From contig JAJDTM010000005.1 in the NCBI GenBank assembly GCA_022827185.1, positions 62,001-126,000 on the forward strand: a stretch of 64,000 bases of DNA, given 5' to 3'. Within the stretch, counting starts at the first letter, position 1, and every line of letters starts with the position of its first letter. The notes under the pieces were generated by a model. The model was not told where the DNA came from. It was given only the letters and a program-made list of their open reading frames with translations, and made no database searches. This DNA is from Candidatus Poribacteria bacterium (GTDB lineage: Bacteria > Poribacteria > WGA-4E > WGA-3G). The position numbers were made by a program, and so were the translations under genes. Positions 52,752 through 60,987 of this stretch are shown piece after piece.

Positions 52752-55049
52752 TTAGTGTCCATTGCTTTTCAGAGCATTGACAATTTTCTCAGGTTTGATT
52801 GGCAATTCGTTAATCCGTATGCCAATAGCGTCTTTGACAGCGTTCGCCATTGTCGCCAATGTTGGGGTGATAGGCGGTTCGCCAACACCTTTGGCACCAT
52901 AAGGACCGTTCGGGGCAGGTACTTCAACGATGACAGACTCTACTGTCGGTAAATCCGCAGAGGTTGGGACACGGTAATCGACGAAGCCGGGATTGACGTT
53001 GCCGTTTTCGTCGTACTGCATCTCTTCCATCATCGCCCATGCGTAACCTTGCACCGTCCCGCCTTCGATCTGCCCTTCAACTGCCATCGGGTTGATAGCG
53101 AAGCCGACATCTTGCGAAGCGACGAGTTTAAGGACTCTGGTTCTACCGGTACCGGGGTCAACTTCAACCTTAGCAATCTGTGCCGCGAGCGCGGGCGTAC
53201 TGGCTTGGCGTGCGAAGGAACCTTTCCCGACGATCGGACCGCCAGTTGTGGAGAGGCTATACGCCGCAAGTTCCCCCAATGAGATGGATTTCGGTGGGTC
53301 AGCGGAGGTAACATGAACTTTCCCATCTCTGAGTTCAAGGTCGTCCACATTGGTATTTAGACGTTCTGAGGCGAGTTCGAGAATCCGTCGGTGTGCGTCC
53401 TCAGCCGCCAATTTTGCGGTGTTGCCCATTGTGAACGTCACAACGCTTCCGCCTGAACCTGTGGAATAGGGAGCGGAATCTGTATCGCCGCGTCGAATTG
53501 TGACGCTTTCATACGGCACCGTCAGGATTTCAGCGATAATCTGTGAAATCGCAGTATCCGTTCCAGTGATGTCCATAGACCCGTGGAAGATACGGACACT
53601 TCCATCTTCATGAACAGAAACATATACACCGCCAGGCCCACAACCATTTGTCCAATCACCAACAGCGACACCCCACCCTTGGTTTTCACCGGCTTCGCGA
53701 TCCCACCATCCAGCGGCATCGGCGACAGCCTCCAAAGTCTCTTTATAGCCGACTTTAGGCTCACTGCTACCTGCTGGGACCTCGTCGCCTTCTTCGCGCA
53801 TGTTCATGAGGCGGAATTTAACGGGATCCATACCGATACGTTCTGCTATCTCATCGAGTTGGGATTCGCCTGCGAAGATGGCTTGCGGCGCACCGGGTGC
53901 CCTATAAGCGGCTGTGCCGGATTTGTTGGTGTGAACGCCATAGGCATCTACCTTGAGGTTCGGAATCTTGTAGACTCCACGGACCCGAATTGTGCTTCCG
54001 ATAGATGCGCCAGAGACGGAGCCGGAATCCCAGAAAGCGAGTGCTTCGCGTGCGAGGATACGACCATCGTTGGTGGCACCTGTTTTCAGTTTGATAACGC
54101 ATCCGGGGGCGGGTCTACCATCGGTGAATTCTTCTTCGCGCGTCATTTGGACGCGAACCGGACGGCCTGTTTTCTGTGAAAGTAGCACAGCAGGGACGTG
54201 TGTGATAATAACACCGAAACGTCCCCCGAAACCGCCCCCCATTGTCGTTCCGATGACGTTAATTTGCGTCAACGGGATGCCGAGTGTGCCAGCGATACCG
54301 GATCGGATCGCGAATGGACCTTGTGTGGATGCCCAGACAGTAATCTTGCCGGATGAATCCGCACTGGCAACAGAGACGTGGGGTTCCATGTAAGTCTGAT
54401 GGACCCGCGGGATCACATAGGTATCCTCAACGACGACATCGGATTCTGCGAACCCTTTTTCAACATCGCCTGCTTCAGTATGGCTTTCAGCAGAGATATT
54501 ATAATAAACTTCGTCAGGATAGTTCTCTAATTCTGCTTCAAGATTGCTGATTGCGTCGCTGTGGTCGTTCTCTTTATCACGAGAGAGCGTTCGGATTTCT
54601 CCGCTGATTTCCCGCCGATTGGGACCATCTTTTGTGCCATCACCATGCAAGCGCGGTGCTGACGGTTTGATGGCTTCCATAACGTCCTGTACAACGGGTA
54701 ACACCTCGTAATCAATTTTAATGCGTTCAGCGGCTTCTTCAGCGATATCGGGATCGGTTGCAGCGACAGCAGCGATCGGTTCGCCCAAGTAAAGCACTTT
54801 ATCGGTTGCGAAAACGCGTCTGCCGCTTGGCACATCGTCTTGTGTAATAATTGCCCTGACTCCGGGCAATTTTTCGGCTTCGCTGGTGTCAATGCTGCGT
54901 ATATTGGCGTGCGCATGTTTGCTACGGACGAGTTTACCGTAGAGCATGCCCGGTGGATGAACATCTGCCCCGTATTGGGCGGCACCTGTTACTTTCTCGA
55001 CTGCATCAACGCGTGCGACTGTCTGCCCGACAACAGTATATTCTGACAT
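52752..55049 (-). CDS. Xanthine dehydrogenase family molybdopterin-binding subunit
   Basis: The protein has 765 residues, the usual length. The N-terminal aldehyde oxidase/xanthine dehydrogenase domain starts AVEKVTGAAQYGADVHPPG. The Mo-cofactor domains have TMGGGFGGRFGV and RAPGAPQAIFAGESQLDEIA, with the catalytic Glu in AKGVGEPPITPT near the C-terminus. The enzyme hydroxylates a purine, aldehyde or other carbon centre; the substrate cannot be read. It is the last gene of an operon with the FAD subunit (56067), 2Fe-2S subunit (55480) and zinc-ribbon gene (55180). Confidence 0.93.
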   Translation of the reverse strand: MSEYTVVGQTVARVDAVEKVTGAAQYGADVHPPGMLYGKLVRSKHAHANIRSIDTSEAEKLPGVRAIITQDDVPSGRRVFATDKVLYLGEPIAAVAATDPDIAEEAAERIKIDYEVLPVVQDVMEAIKPSAPRLHGDGTKDGPNRREISGEIRTLSRDKENDHSDAISNLEAELENYPDEVYYNISAESHTEAGDVEKGFAESDVVVEDTYVIPRVHQTYMEPHVSVASADSSGKITVWASTQGPFAIRSGIAGTLGIPLTQINVIGTTMGGGFGGRFGVIITHVPAVLLSQKTGRPVRVQMTREEEFTDGRPAPGCVIKLKTGATNDGRILAREALAFWDSGSVSGASIGSTIRVRGVYKIPNLKVDAYGVHTNKSGTAAYRAPGAPQAIFAGESQLDEIAERIGMDPVKFRLMNMREEGDEVPAGSSEPKVGYKETLEAVADAAGWWDREAGENQGWGVAVGDWTNGCGPGGVYVSVHEDGSVRIFHGSMDITGTDTAISQIIAEILTVPYESVTIRRGDTDSAPYSTGSGGSVVTFTMGNTAKLAAEDAHRRILELASERLNTNVDDLELRDGKVHVTSADPPKSISLGELAAYSLSTTGGPIVGKGSFARQASTPALAAQIAKVEVDPGTGRTRVLKLVASQDVGFAINPMAVEGQIEGGTVQGYAWAMMEEMQYDENGNVNPGFVDYRVPTSADLPTVESVIVEVPAPNGPYGAKGVGEPPITPTLATMANAVKDAIGIRINELPIKPEKIVNALKSNGH

Positions 55050-55063
55050 CTAATGCTCCTTTT

Positions 55064-55179
55064 TCATGGCTGTCGGCTGTCGGCTATCAGTCATCAGCAA
55101 AGAGGTTTCTGGTGAACTCTCACTGCGAGGCAATTCTCTTGCTGAGTGCTGACCGCTGACTGCTGACCGCCGATAACTA
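55064..55179. repeat. Palindromic array within the dehydrogenase operon
   Basis: GGCTGTCGGCTGTCGGCTATCAG at the left (two parts) and GCTGACCGCTGACTGCTGACCG at the right are inverted partners. The core has CTCTCACTGCGAGGCAA, as at 20459. The array fills the gap between the zinc-ribbon gene and the molybdopterin-subunit gene. Confidence 0.65.
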
Positions 55180-55410
55180 TTATGCCCCTGCGACGAGATT
55201 GTGGAGTTTACCGCGTCCGATAGCAGTATTACATCTTTTGCAGACTTTTACGGTCTCCTCGCCAACTTCTCGTTCGTAGAGCACTTTCACACCCGTGCGT
55301 TCGCAAACGGGGCAGGTTCCACGACCATTGTTATATTCGCCTTGGTGGACGTTCCCGTTTGGATCAACATAGAGGTGTCTTATGCCTGCTCCGCGATGTG
55401 TCTTTGCCAT
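55180..55410 (-). CDS. Small zinc-ribbon protein in the dehydrogenase operon
   Basis: The protein has 76 residues. Four cysteines in TCPVCERTGVKVLYE and KVCKRCNTAIGRGK (two CxxC pairs) form a zinc-ribbon or rubredoxin-like site. The N-terminus MAKTHRGAGIRHLYVDPNG is conserved-looking, and GAGGAGAAAC precedes the ATG. It stands between the 2Fe-2S and molybdopterin subunits of a xanthine-dehydrogenase-type operon. I do not know a standard role for such a protein there; maturation factor or electron-transfer role are possible. Confidence 0.75.
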   Translation of the reverse strand: MAKTHRGAGIRHLYVDPNGNVHQGEYNNGRGTCPVCERTGVKVLYEREVGEETVKVCKRCNTAIGRGKLHNLVAGA

Positions 55411-55479
55411 GTTTCTCCTCTTGAAAATTGTAAGTTTGTAGCCTCGATTTCCGAATCGAGTGAATCTAAATTTGGTGCT

Positions 55480-55959
55480 TTATGTAGTTGTGCGGATTTC
55501 TTCCGCGGCTTTCAGGACTGCTTCGAGAATCTTTGTGTATCCGGTGCAACGACAGATATTTCCGCCGAGTGCATGTCTGAATTCTTCTTCGGTCCTATCG
55601 GGATTTTCATCTATGAGTGCCTTTGATGCCATAATAAAACCGGGGGTACAGAAACCACACTGATAGCCGCCTGTTTCAATAAACGCCTGTTGGACAGGAT
55701 GAAGTTCACCGTCACCGGCTAAACCTTCGATGGTGGTAATCTCTTTTCCAGAGGCTGTAACACCGAGCACCATACAGGATGTGACGGCTTTACCATCGAC
55801 AATCACAGTGCAGGCACCACAGTCCCCTGTGCTGCATCCCTCTTTTGTTCCAGTCAAACCGATCGTATCGCGAAGTACAGCCAGCAAGGTTTTGCGGGGT
55901 TCAATGAGTAGATCGTGTTCGTCACCGTTGATCGTTAGACTGACTGGGAGTTTTGCCAT
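55480..55959 (-). CDS. 2Fe-2S subunit of xanthine dehydrogenase family enzyme
   Basis: The protein has 159 residues from ATG 55959 (MAKLPVSLTINGDEHDLLIE). The plant-type ferredoxin cluster reads GCSTGDCGACTVIVDGKAV and later C; the second cluster reads CGFCTPGFIMASKALI and GGNICRCTGYTKI. It passes electrons from the molybdenum site to the FAD subunit. A longer start at 56013 lacks a ribosome site. Standard for the family. Confidence 0.95.
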   Translation of the reverse strand: MAKLPVSLTINGDEHDLLIEPRKTLLAVLRDTIGLTGTKEGCSTGDCGACTVIVDGKAVTSCMVLGVTASGKEITTIEGLAGDGELHPVQQAFIETGGYQCGFCTPGFIMASKALIDENPDRTEEEFRHALGGNICRCTGYTKILEAVLKAAEEIRTTT

Positions 55960-56066
55960 ATCTTTTCTCCTTGACTTATTGGACGATGCGAGACATGAAG
56001 ACTCGCCTCGCATTCGATATATTTCAATAGCCAGTTTCGGCTTGCGAGCTGCGCCGAAATGCTATT

Positions 56067-56921
56067 TTATCCGCTTGCTCTTTCTGAAGCCTGTTCGAGG
56101 GTCCGCCTTGTAAGGACATCGACCATTTCTCTGCGGTGTTCAGCGGAGCATCGCAGATCGGATATCGGACTGGATGCGGCTGCCGCTGCTTCGCCAGCTT
56201 GTTCGAGAAGTGCTGGTGTCGGTGCGTTCCCTTTTAGGAGCTCCTCCGCCTCTGTTGCGCGAATCGGCGTGGGTGCAACGGCTGCGAGTCCAATTCGGGC
56301 CTCTGCAATTGTCCCGTTGTCCATATTGATAGCCGCGGCGACACCAATAAACGCTAAGTCCATGACTTCGCGGATTTTGTGTTTGATGTAGTGGGAGCCG
56401 GATGCCGGACTCGGTAGCCGAAAGCGTGTGATAATCTCACCGGGTGTTAGGACAGTCTCTCCGGGTCCCGTAAAAAGTTCGTTGATCGGCACAGTTCGTT
56501 CGCCATCGGCACTTGCGATGTGAACCTGTGCATCGGCGACAAGCAGCCCTGCGACGGTGTCCGCTGCGGGAGAGGCATGTGCGATGTTCCCACCGACAGT
56601 TGCAAGGTTCCGGATTTGGATAGAGCCGATTTCCGCTGCACCTTCCGCTAACGCAGTGTGGTGTTGCAGAATATCTGCGGACAGCTCAACTTCGCGCACC
56701 TTCGTCATCGCACCGATGCTGATGCTATTATCGGCTTCAGTCGTGATGCCAGTTAACCCCGGAATTTTCTGTAAACTAATCACAGACTGTGGCGTTTCGG
56801 TGAGTGCTTTCATACCGATAACAAGGTCTGTCCCACCTGCGAGGAGCTGCGCGTGTTCCTCCGCGAATAGGCGAGATGCCTCCGCGAGGGTGGTAGGTTC
56901 AAAAAACTCAAAACTTTTCAA
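56067..56921 (-). CDS. FAD-binding subunit of xanthine dehydrogenase family enzyme
   Basis: The protein has 284 residues. It starts at a TTG (56921) with GGAGG 8 nt upstream. LLAGGTDLVIGMK (FAD pyrophosphate loop) and NLATVGGNIAHASPAADT are the family motifs. The C-terminal CO_deh_flav_C domain follows (IGVAAAINMDNGTIAEARI). It is the first gene of the four-gene operon and the FAD-bearing partner of the 2Fe-2S and Mo subunits. Confidence 0.93.
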   Translation of the reverse strand: MKSFEFFEPTTLAEASRLFAEEHAQLLAGGTDLVIGMKALTETPQSVISLQKIPGLTGITTEADNSISIGAMTKVREVELSADILQHHTALAEGAAEIGSIQIRNLATVGGNIAHASPAADTVAGLLVADAQVHIASADGERTVPINELFTGPGETVLTPGEIITRFRLPSPASGSHYIKHKIREVMDLAFIGVAAAINMDNGTIAEARIGLAAVAPTPIRATEAEELLKGNAPTPALLEQAGEAAAAASSPISDLRCSAEHRREMVDVLTRRTLEQASERASG

Positions 56922-57055
56922 ATTTAATCCTCCGTATCCTGTTCCTTCTAAAGTAGTACCTTCTGTTTGCTACCTGCTTTCGCACACCCGACAACACATT
57001 AAAGGATACCCGATTAAGGGTCTATTTGTCAACCCTAAATTTGCTGAACGCCGCT

Positions 57056-58300
57056 TTATGGAATAGGCCAACCCGGTGTCGGTTCAGTGCGGAGTGCTTC
57101 TATTTCATAAAGTTCTTCTACACTGATTTCGCGTCCAAGTTTCGCTGACAAGAGCGAACCGCTCATAATCTCTGTAACCTTCAAACCGACATCACCATTA
57201 CTAACAGGTTGCGCGTCGCTGTTACAGGCGTTGAGAAAATCTCGGAACTTATCAGGGAAGGACTTCTCTGGCAGTTCCAACGGCGTTTCGACGAGATTGC
57301 TTTGATAACGCCTACGGTTGCCTTGATCGTCGGTATCCCACTTCCCTTTCTCAAGGAAGAGTTTATTACCGCTGAACGAACCTTTGGAGCCGAAGATGAA
57401 AATGCCTTGCGGGTGTTCTGCCAAATTGCCTGCCCAGCCGTGTTCATACGTAAAGGACATGCCGTTGGTGAACCGGACGAAGATAGACACGTGTTCCTCG
57501 ACATCGTTGATCTCTTCACCCGTGTATTCAGGGAGCATACCGCGGTAGGCGATACCGCTGATAGTAGCGGGTTGTGGAGAACCGAGTAGATAAATGGAAC
57601 GGTTGATGTCGTAGACACCTGTATCGTATACTGTGCCGCCGCCGCTATAGGCGGAATTAAGGAACCACCTGCCGAAGCCGAACATATCGACATTCGGTCT
57701 GCCGCGGACGCGGTAACTGGTGAGCCTGCCGTAGTAGACATCGCCAAGTTTTCCAGCGGTGATGTAGTCCCGGATGGCATAACTCGTTGGGTCGAGGCAT
57801 GTGCCACCGCTCTGGTATGCGAGTTTAACGCCAGCTGCGTCGCAGGCATCACGCATATTCCTTGCCTCTGTTGCTGTACGTGCCATCGGTTTTTCACAGA
57901 AGACGTGTTTTCCAGCCTGCGCAGCTGCAACGGTGGGCCCCTCATGGACAAACGGTGGTGTCGCAAGACTGACGGCATCTAAATCGCATTCCTTGATCAT
58001 CTCATTGTAGTCGCTGAAGATTTTGACACCGTTGTCAGCATATTCTGCCCAAAGTGCGGCATTGGCTTTCAATTGTTCGCGTGCTTCTGCGGTCTCCGCC
58101 TTTGCTGCGTCGGTTTTTGCGGTTTCTGCGCGTGATGCTGCGCCTGACAGGACTTCTGCGTGTCGCCGCTTTACGTTCGCGTCCACCGTATCGCAAACAG
58201 CGACGATTTCGGCTTGCTGCGGATGTGCGAGGTAGCCGTTGACGTGTGAACCGGATATCATACCGCACCCGATAATTCCGATTTTAATCCGTTTTGACAT
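57056..58300 (-). CDS. Gfo/Idh/MocA family oxidoreductase
   Basis: The protein has 414 residues. The N-terminal Rossmann fold has IKIGIIGCGMISGSHVNGYL and VCDTVDANVKRRHAE; the EKP motif (HVFCEKPMARTATEARNM) is present. The C-terminal domain has YYGRLTSYRVRGRPNVDMFG and SGGGTVYDTGVYDINRSIYLLG. An Ala/Glu-rich insert at about residues 50-75 separates two strands of the Rossmann fold. NAD(P)-dependent oxidation of a sugar or derivative is likely; it is separate from the aldolase gene upstream by ~90 bp. Confidence 0.9.
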   Translation of the reverse strand: MSKRIKIGIIGCGMISGSHVNGYLAHPQQAEIVAVCDTVDANVKRRHAEVLSGAASRAETAKTDAAKAETAEAREQLKANAALWAEYADNGVKIFSDYNEMIKECDLDAVSLATPPFVHEGPTVAAAQAGKHVFCEKPMARTATEARNMRDACDAAGVKLAYQSGGTCLDPTSYAIRDYITAGKLGDVYYGRLTSYRVRGRPNVDMFGFGRWFLNSAYSGGGTVYDTGVYDINRSIYLLGSPQPATISGIAYRGMLPEYTGEEINDVEEHVSIFVRFTNGMSFTYEHGWAGNLAEHPQGIFIFGSKGSFSGNKLFLEKGKWDTDDQGNRRRYQSNLVETPLELPEKSFPDKFRDFLNACNSDAQPVSNGDVGLKVTEIMSGSLLSAKLGREISVEELYEIEALRTEPTPGWPIP

Positions 58301-58393
58301 TAGTAATACTCCTTAATAGTGACGTTCTTTAAGGAACAGCAAGTCTATGAAAGATATTCTTTGTTTCAGGTTGTCGCCGTCAAGAAATCGTTT

Positions 58394-59083
58394 CTACAGT
58401 GAACCGGATGGCGAGCTTCCAGCACCGACTTTGACGTGTGTATCTGCCAATTGAACCTCTACGTGGGCAATACACTCTTGGAGGTTCTTAAACGGAGCAC
58501 TTGGATAGGATTCTATGCTGAAATTCAGGTCGTTCTCGCCGAAGGTTACCATATCCACACCCGGTTTTGCCAATTTTTGGACGTTAATCACGGCATCAAC
58601 GGACTCAATTTGTAAGATAAGGATACCGGTATCGTTCCACCATTCGGCATATTCAAGGCGATCCATGCCGCGGTCGATCCCGTACCCACTACTGGGTCCC
58701 CAACTCCGTTTACCTTTCTGTGGATAGTAGAAGGCATCGATTGCCTCATCTACCGTTTCAATTGTCTCAACTTGTGGCACGACAATGGCAAGCGGACCTA
58801 AATCCAACAGATTGCCTATCAAGTAAGCATTTCGGGTGTGTTTGATGCGCAGTTGCACACCGATGCCGAATTCGCTTGCTAACTTGCAATATTCGACGAG
58901 TTTGTCTTCATTCGCCGGTCCATGCTGGTGATCGGTTCCGATTAAATCGTAGTCGTCTTGGCTGAGAACGGCTTCCATTTCGTCGCGGGTACAGCCGAAA
59001 GGCACGCCACCGGCGATCTTAATCGGTTCTTTACTATGAATGCGTTGTTTTAAGGACACTGGAATGACCTCCTTGATGTTCAT
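58394..59083 (-). CDS. HpcH/HpaI aldolase family protein
   Basis: The protein has 229 residues. The metal- and pyruvate-binding core is recognisable: YDLIGTDHQHGPANEDKLVE, VQLRIKHTRNAYLIGNLLDL, AIVVPQVETIETVDEAID and ILILQIESVDAVINVQKL (metal Glu), then DMVTFGENDLNFSI. It belongs to the 2,4-dihydroxyhept-2-ene-1,7-dioic acid aldolase family. The substrate is unknown. Divergent from the PhyH gene. Confidence 0.85.
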   Translation of the reverse strand: MNIKEVIPVSLKQRIHSKEPIKIAGGVPFGCTRDEMEAVLSQDDYDLIGTDHQHGPANEDKLVEYCKLASEFGIGVQLRIKHTRNAYLIGNLLDLGPLAIVVPQVETIETVDEAIDAFYYPQKGKRSWGPSSGYGIDRGMDRLEYAEWWNDTGILILQIESVDAVINVQKLAKPGVDMVTFGENDLNFSIESYPSAPFKNLQECIAHVEVQLADTHVKVGAGSSPSGSL

Positions 59084-59245
59084 GTTCGATCAAATTACGA
59101 AGTCTATCTCCATTATAAGTGTTTCCTGATTTTTGTCAAGCGTTTGCATTTTTGACAAACCATTCCTTCAAAACCTTGAAAATTTTACGAAATTCTGCTA
59201 ATCTGTATTCCCAAGACACCCAAGAGCTGCGGAGAAAACAAATTA

Positions 59246-60082
59246 ATGTATACTATCCATTCTACTTTGACTGAAGAAGAGAAGTGGTACTTTGACCTAC
59301 ATGGGTTTCTCGTTTTACGGAACGTTATTCCGAAGGACAAGATTCAAGGGATGTTAAAGGTGCTTCAGCACTGGTTAACAATCGATGAAGCCGACATCCC
59401 GCCGCCGCTTGACCGGGGACGACAAGAACCTTGCAAAACACACATCGGGCACATCCAATATGGACACCATCTCTTTCAAGACCTTGCGATGAATCCCGAC
59501 ATTATGCGGGTCGTGGCGGGGTTGACCATGAACGCGCCGCGCCTGTTTCATTGCAATTTTACGATGATGACGAAGCACGACGCGCCACAACATTTTCATC
59601 GGGATGATAGCGGGTTCAAATTCCCACCCGGTTTCCGCAATCCACACAACGATTATCAAGCCGCTGCTGGACATATCTATTGCAGTCACATTGCAACGTG
59701 GGTAGCTTTGGTAGATGTGCCACCCGGAACCGGTTTTTGCCTCGTTCCCGGTAGTCATAAATCCCTGTTTCAGACACCGGCGAATTTGCCCGTGCGGCAC
59801 GATCCGCCTACTTCGATTACGCTCCCGATGACGGCAGGTGATGTAGCAATCTTTTCAACAAATCTACTTCATGATGCAAGTCCATGGACAGAGGATTACC
59901 CGCGGATGAATGTCTTTCAACGTTACCAATTAAGTGCGTATTTCAATGAGACTGGAAAGGGTGGATATCCCTTTGACGAACATCGCGATAAAATCTCGGA
60001 TGCACAATATGAACTGGAATCGCTATCAAAAGAGGTAAAGGCGGCGGTGAAACCCGTTTTACCGAATGGAGGTCGTAAATGA
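59246..60082 (+). CDS. Phytanoyl-CoA dioxygenase (PhyH) family protein
   Basis: The protein has 278 residues. This Fe(II)/2-oxoglutarate oxygenase has FDLHGFLVLRNVIPKDKI, APQHFHRDDSGFKFP (metal His and Asp), WVALVDVPPGTGFCLVPGSH (core strand) and LLHDASPWTEDYPRMNVFQRY (distal His and the 2-oxoglutarate Arg). The ATG is placed after GGAG at 12 nt. The SDR gene overlaps its stop by 4 nt, so the two act in one operon. The substrate is unknown. Confidence 0.9.
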   Translation: MYTIHSTLTEEEKWYFDLHGFLVLRNVIPKDKIQGMLKVLQHWLTIDEADIPPPLDRGRQEPCKTHIGHIQYGHHLFQDLAMNPDIMRVVAGLTMNAPRLFHCNFTMMTKHDAPQHFHRDDSGFKFPPGFRNPHNDYQAAAGHIYCSHIATWVALVDVPPGTGFCLVPGSHKSLFQTPANLPVRHDPPTSITLPMTAGDVAIFSTNLLHDASPWTEDYPRMNVFQRYQLSAYFNETGKGGYPFDEHRDKISDAQYELESLSKEVKAAVKPVLPNGGRK

Positions 60083-60840
60083 GTTTAAATGGACAAGTTT
60101 GTATCATCACAGGGGGTGGAAGCGGTATTGGTCGCGGTGCTGCCCTCGCAATGGCACAAGAAGGTGCGACGGTTGTCATTATCGGTAGAACAGAATCGAA
60201 ATTGACATCTGTTAAAGCCGAAGTTGAGGCAGCAGGCGGAACCGCAATGAGTTACGCCCTTGATGTGGCTGACTATGATGCTGTTGAAGGGATGGTTACC
60301 GATGTGCTTGATAAATATGGGCGAATTGATGTGCTTGTGAACAACGCTGGACACAGTTCACATAATCGGCGGCTCCTCAATACAACACCTGAAGAGGCGC
60401 GCTCGGTAATTGATTCTAACCTGATTGGGACGTTCTACTGTGCGCGGGCGGTTGTCCCAGCGATGTTGAAGGCGAAATCGGGAACGATTATCAATATTTC
60501 GTCGCTCGCAGCGGTTACACCGGGGCCCTTTAGCGGTTACGCTTATGGTGCAGCGAAGGCTGGCGTTATCAATTTCACTGAATTTCTCAATGCTGATTTA
60601 CGGAACACAGGTATCCGTGCAAGCGTGGTCGTCCCTGGCGAAGTGGCAACACCGATTCTGGACAACCGTCCGATTCCGCCGGATGCGGATGCCCGCGCCA
60701 CGATGGTAGGTGTAGACGAAACCTCAGCGGCGATTCTGCTGATTGCGACGCTACACCCGCGGAGCAACATCCCTGAACTGGTCATCCGCCCGACAATGCA
60801 TCGGAATATGACAGGCGAAATCGTCGAATTGGACGATTGA
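60079..60840 (+). CDS. Short-chain dehydrogenase/reductase
   Basis: The protein has 253 residues. The Rossmann motif VCIITGGGSGIGRGAALAM, the NNAG motif (VLVNNAGHSS), catalytic Ser (INISSLAAVT) and YxxxK (YAYGAAKAGVINF) are all present. It overlaps PhyH by 4 nt (ATGA), so the pair is co-translated. Reaction likely NAD(P)-dependent alcohol/ketone conversion of the PhyH product or a related compound. Confidence 0.93.
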   Translation: MSLNGQVCIITGGGSGIGRGAALAMAQEGATVVIIGRTESKLTSVKAEVEAAGGTAMSYALDVADYDAVEGMVTDVLDKYGRIDVLVNNAGHSSHNRRLLNTTPEEARSVIDSNLIGTFYCARAVVPAMLKAKSGTIINISSLAAVTPGPFSGYAYGAAKAGVINFTEFLNADLRNTGIRASVVVPGEVATPILDNRPIPPDADARATMVGVDETSAAILLIATLHPRSNIPELVIRPTMHRNMTGEIVELDD

Positions 60841-60859
60841 TTAGGATTTCGGAATTTTC

Positions 60860-60963
60860 AACCCCCTAAAGAATCAGAATCAACGGTATGAATGCCTTAT
60901 GGGCATTCACCGGGTATGAATGCCTTATGGGCATTCACCGCCCCTTATCAGCGGGACTTTAAG
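60860..60963. repeat. Split hairpin repeat with two tandem TGAATGCC hairpins
   Basis: AACCCCCTAAA (60860-60870) and CCCCTTATCAGCGGGACTTTAAG-type sequence (60941-60963) are the two halves of the repeat seen intact at 39980-40015. Between them is a 70-bp insert with two hairpins TGAATGCC-TTAT-GGGCATTCA at 60889-60909 and 60917-60937. It lies between convergent genes and probably terminates both. Confidence 0.75.
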
Positions 60964-60987
60964 ATGGAGCTGCGTAAGTCCTGTTGA

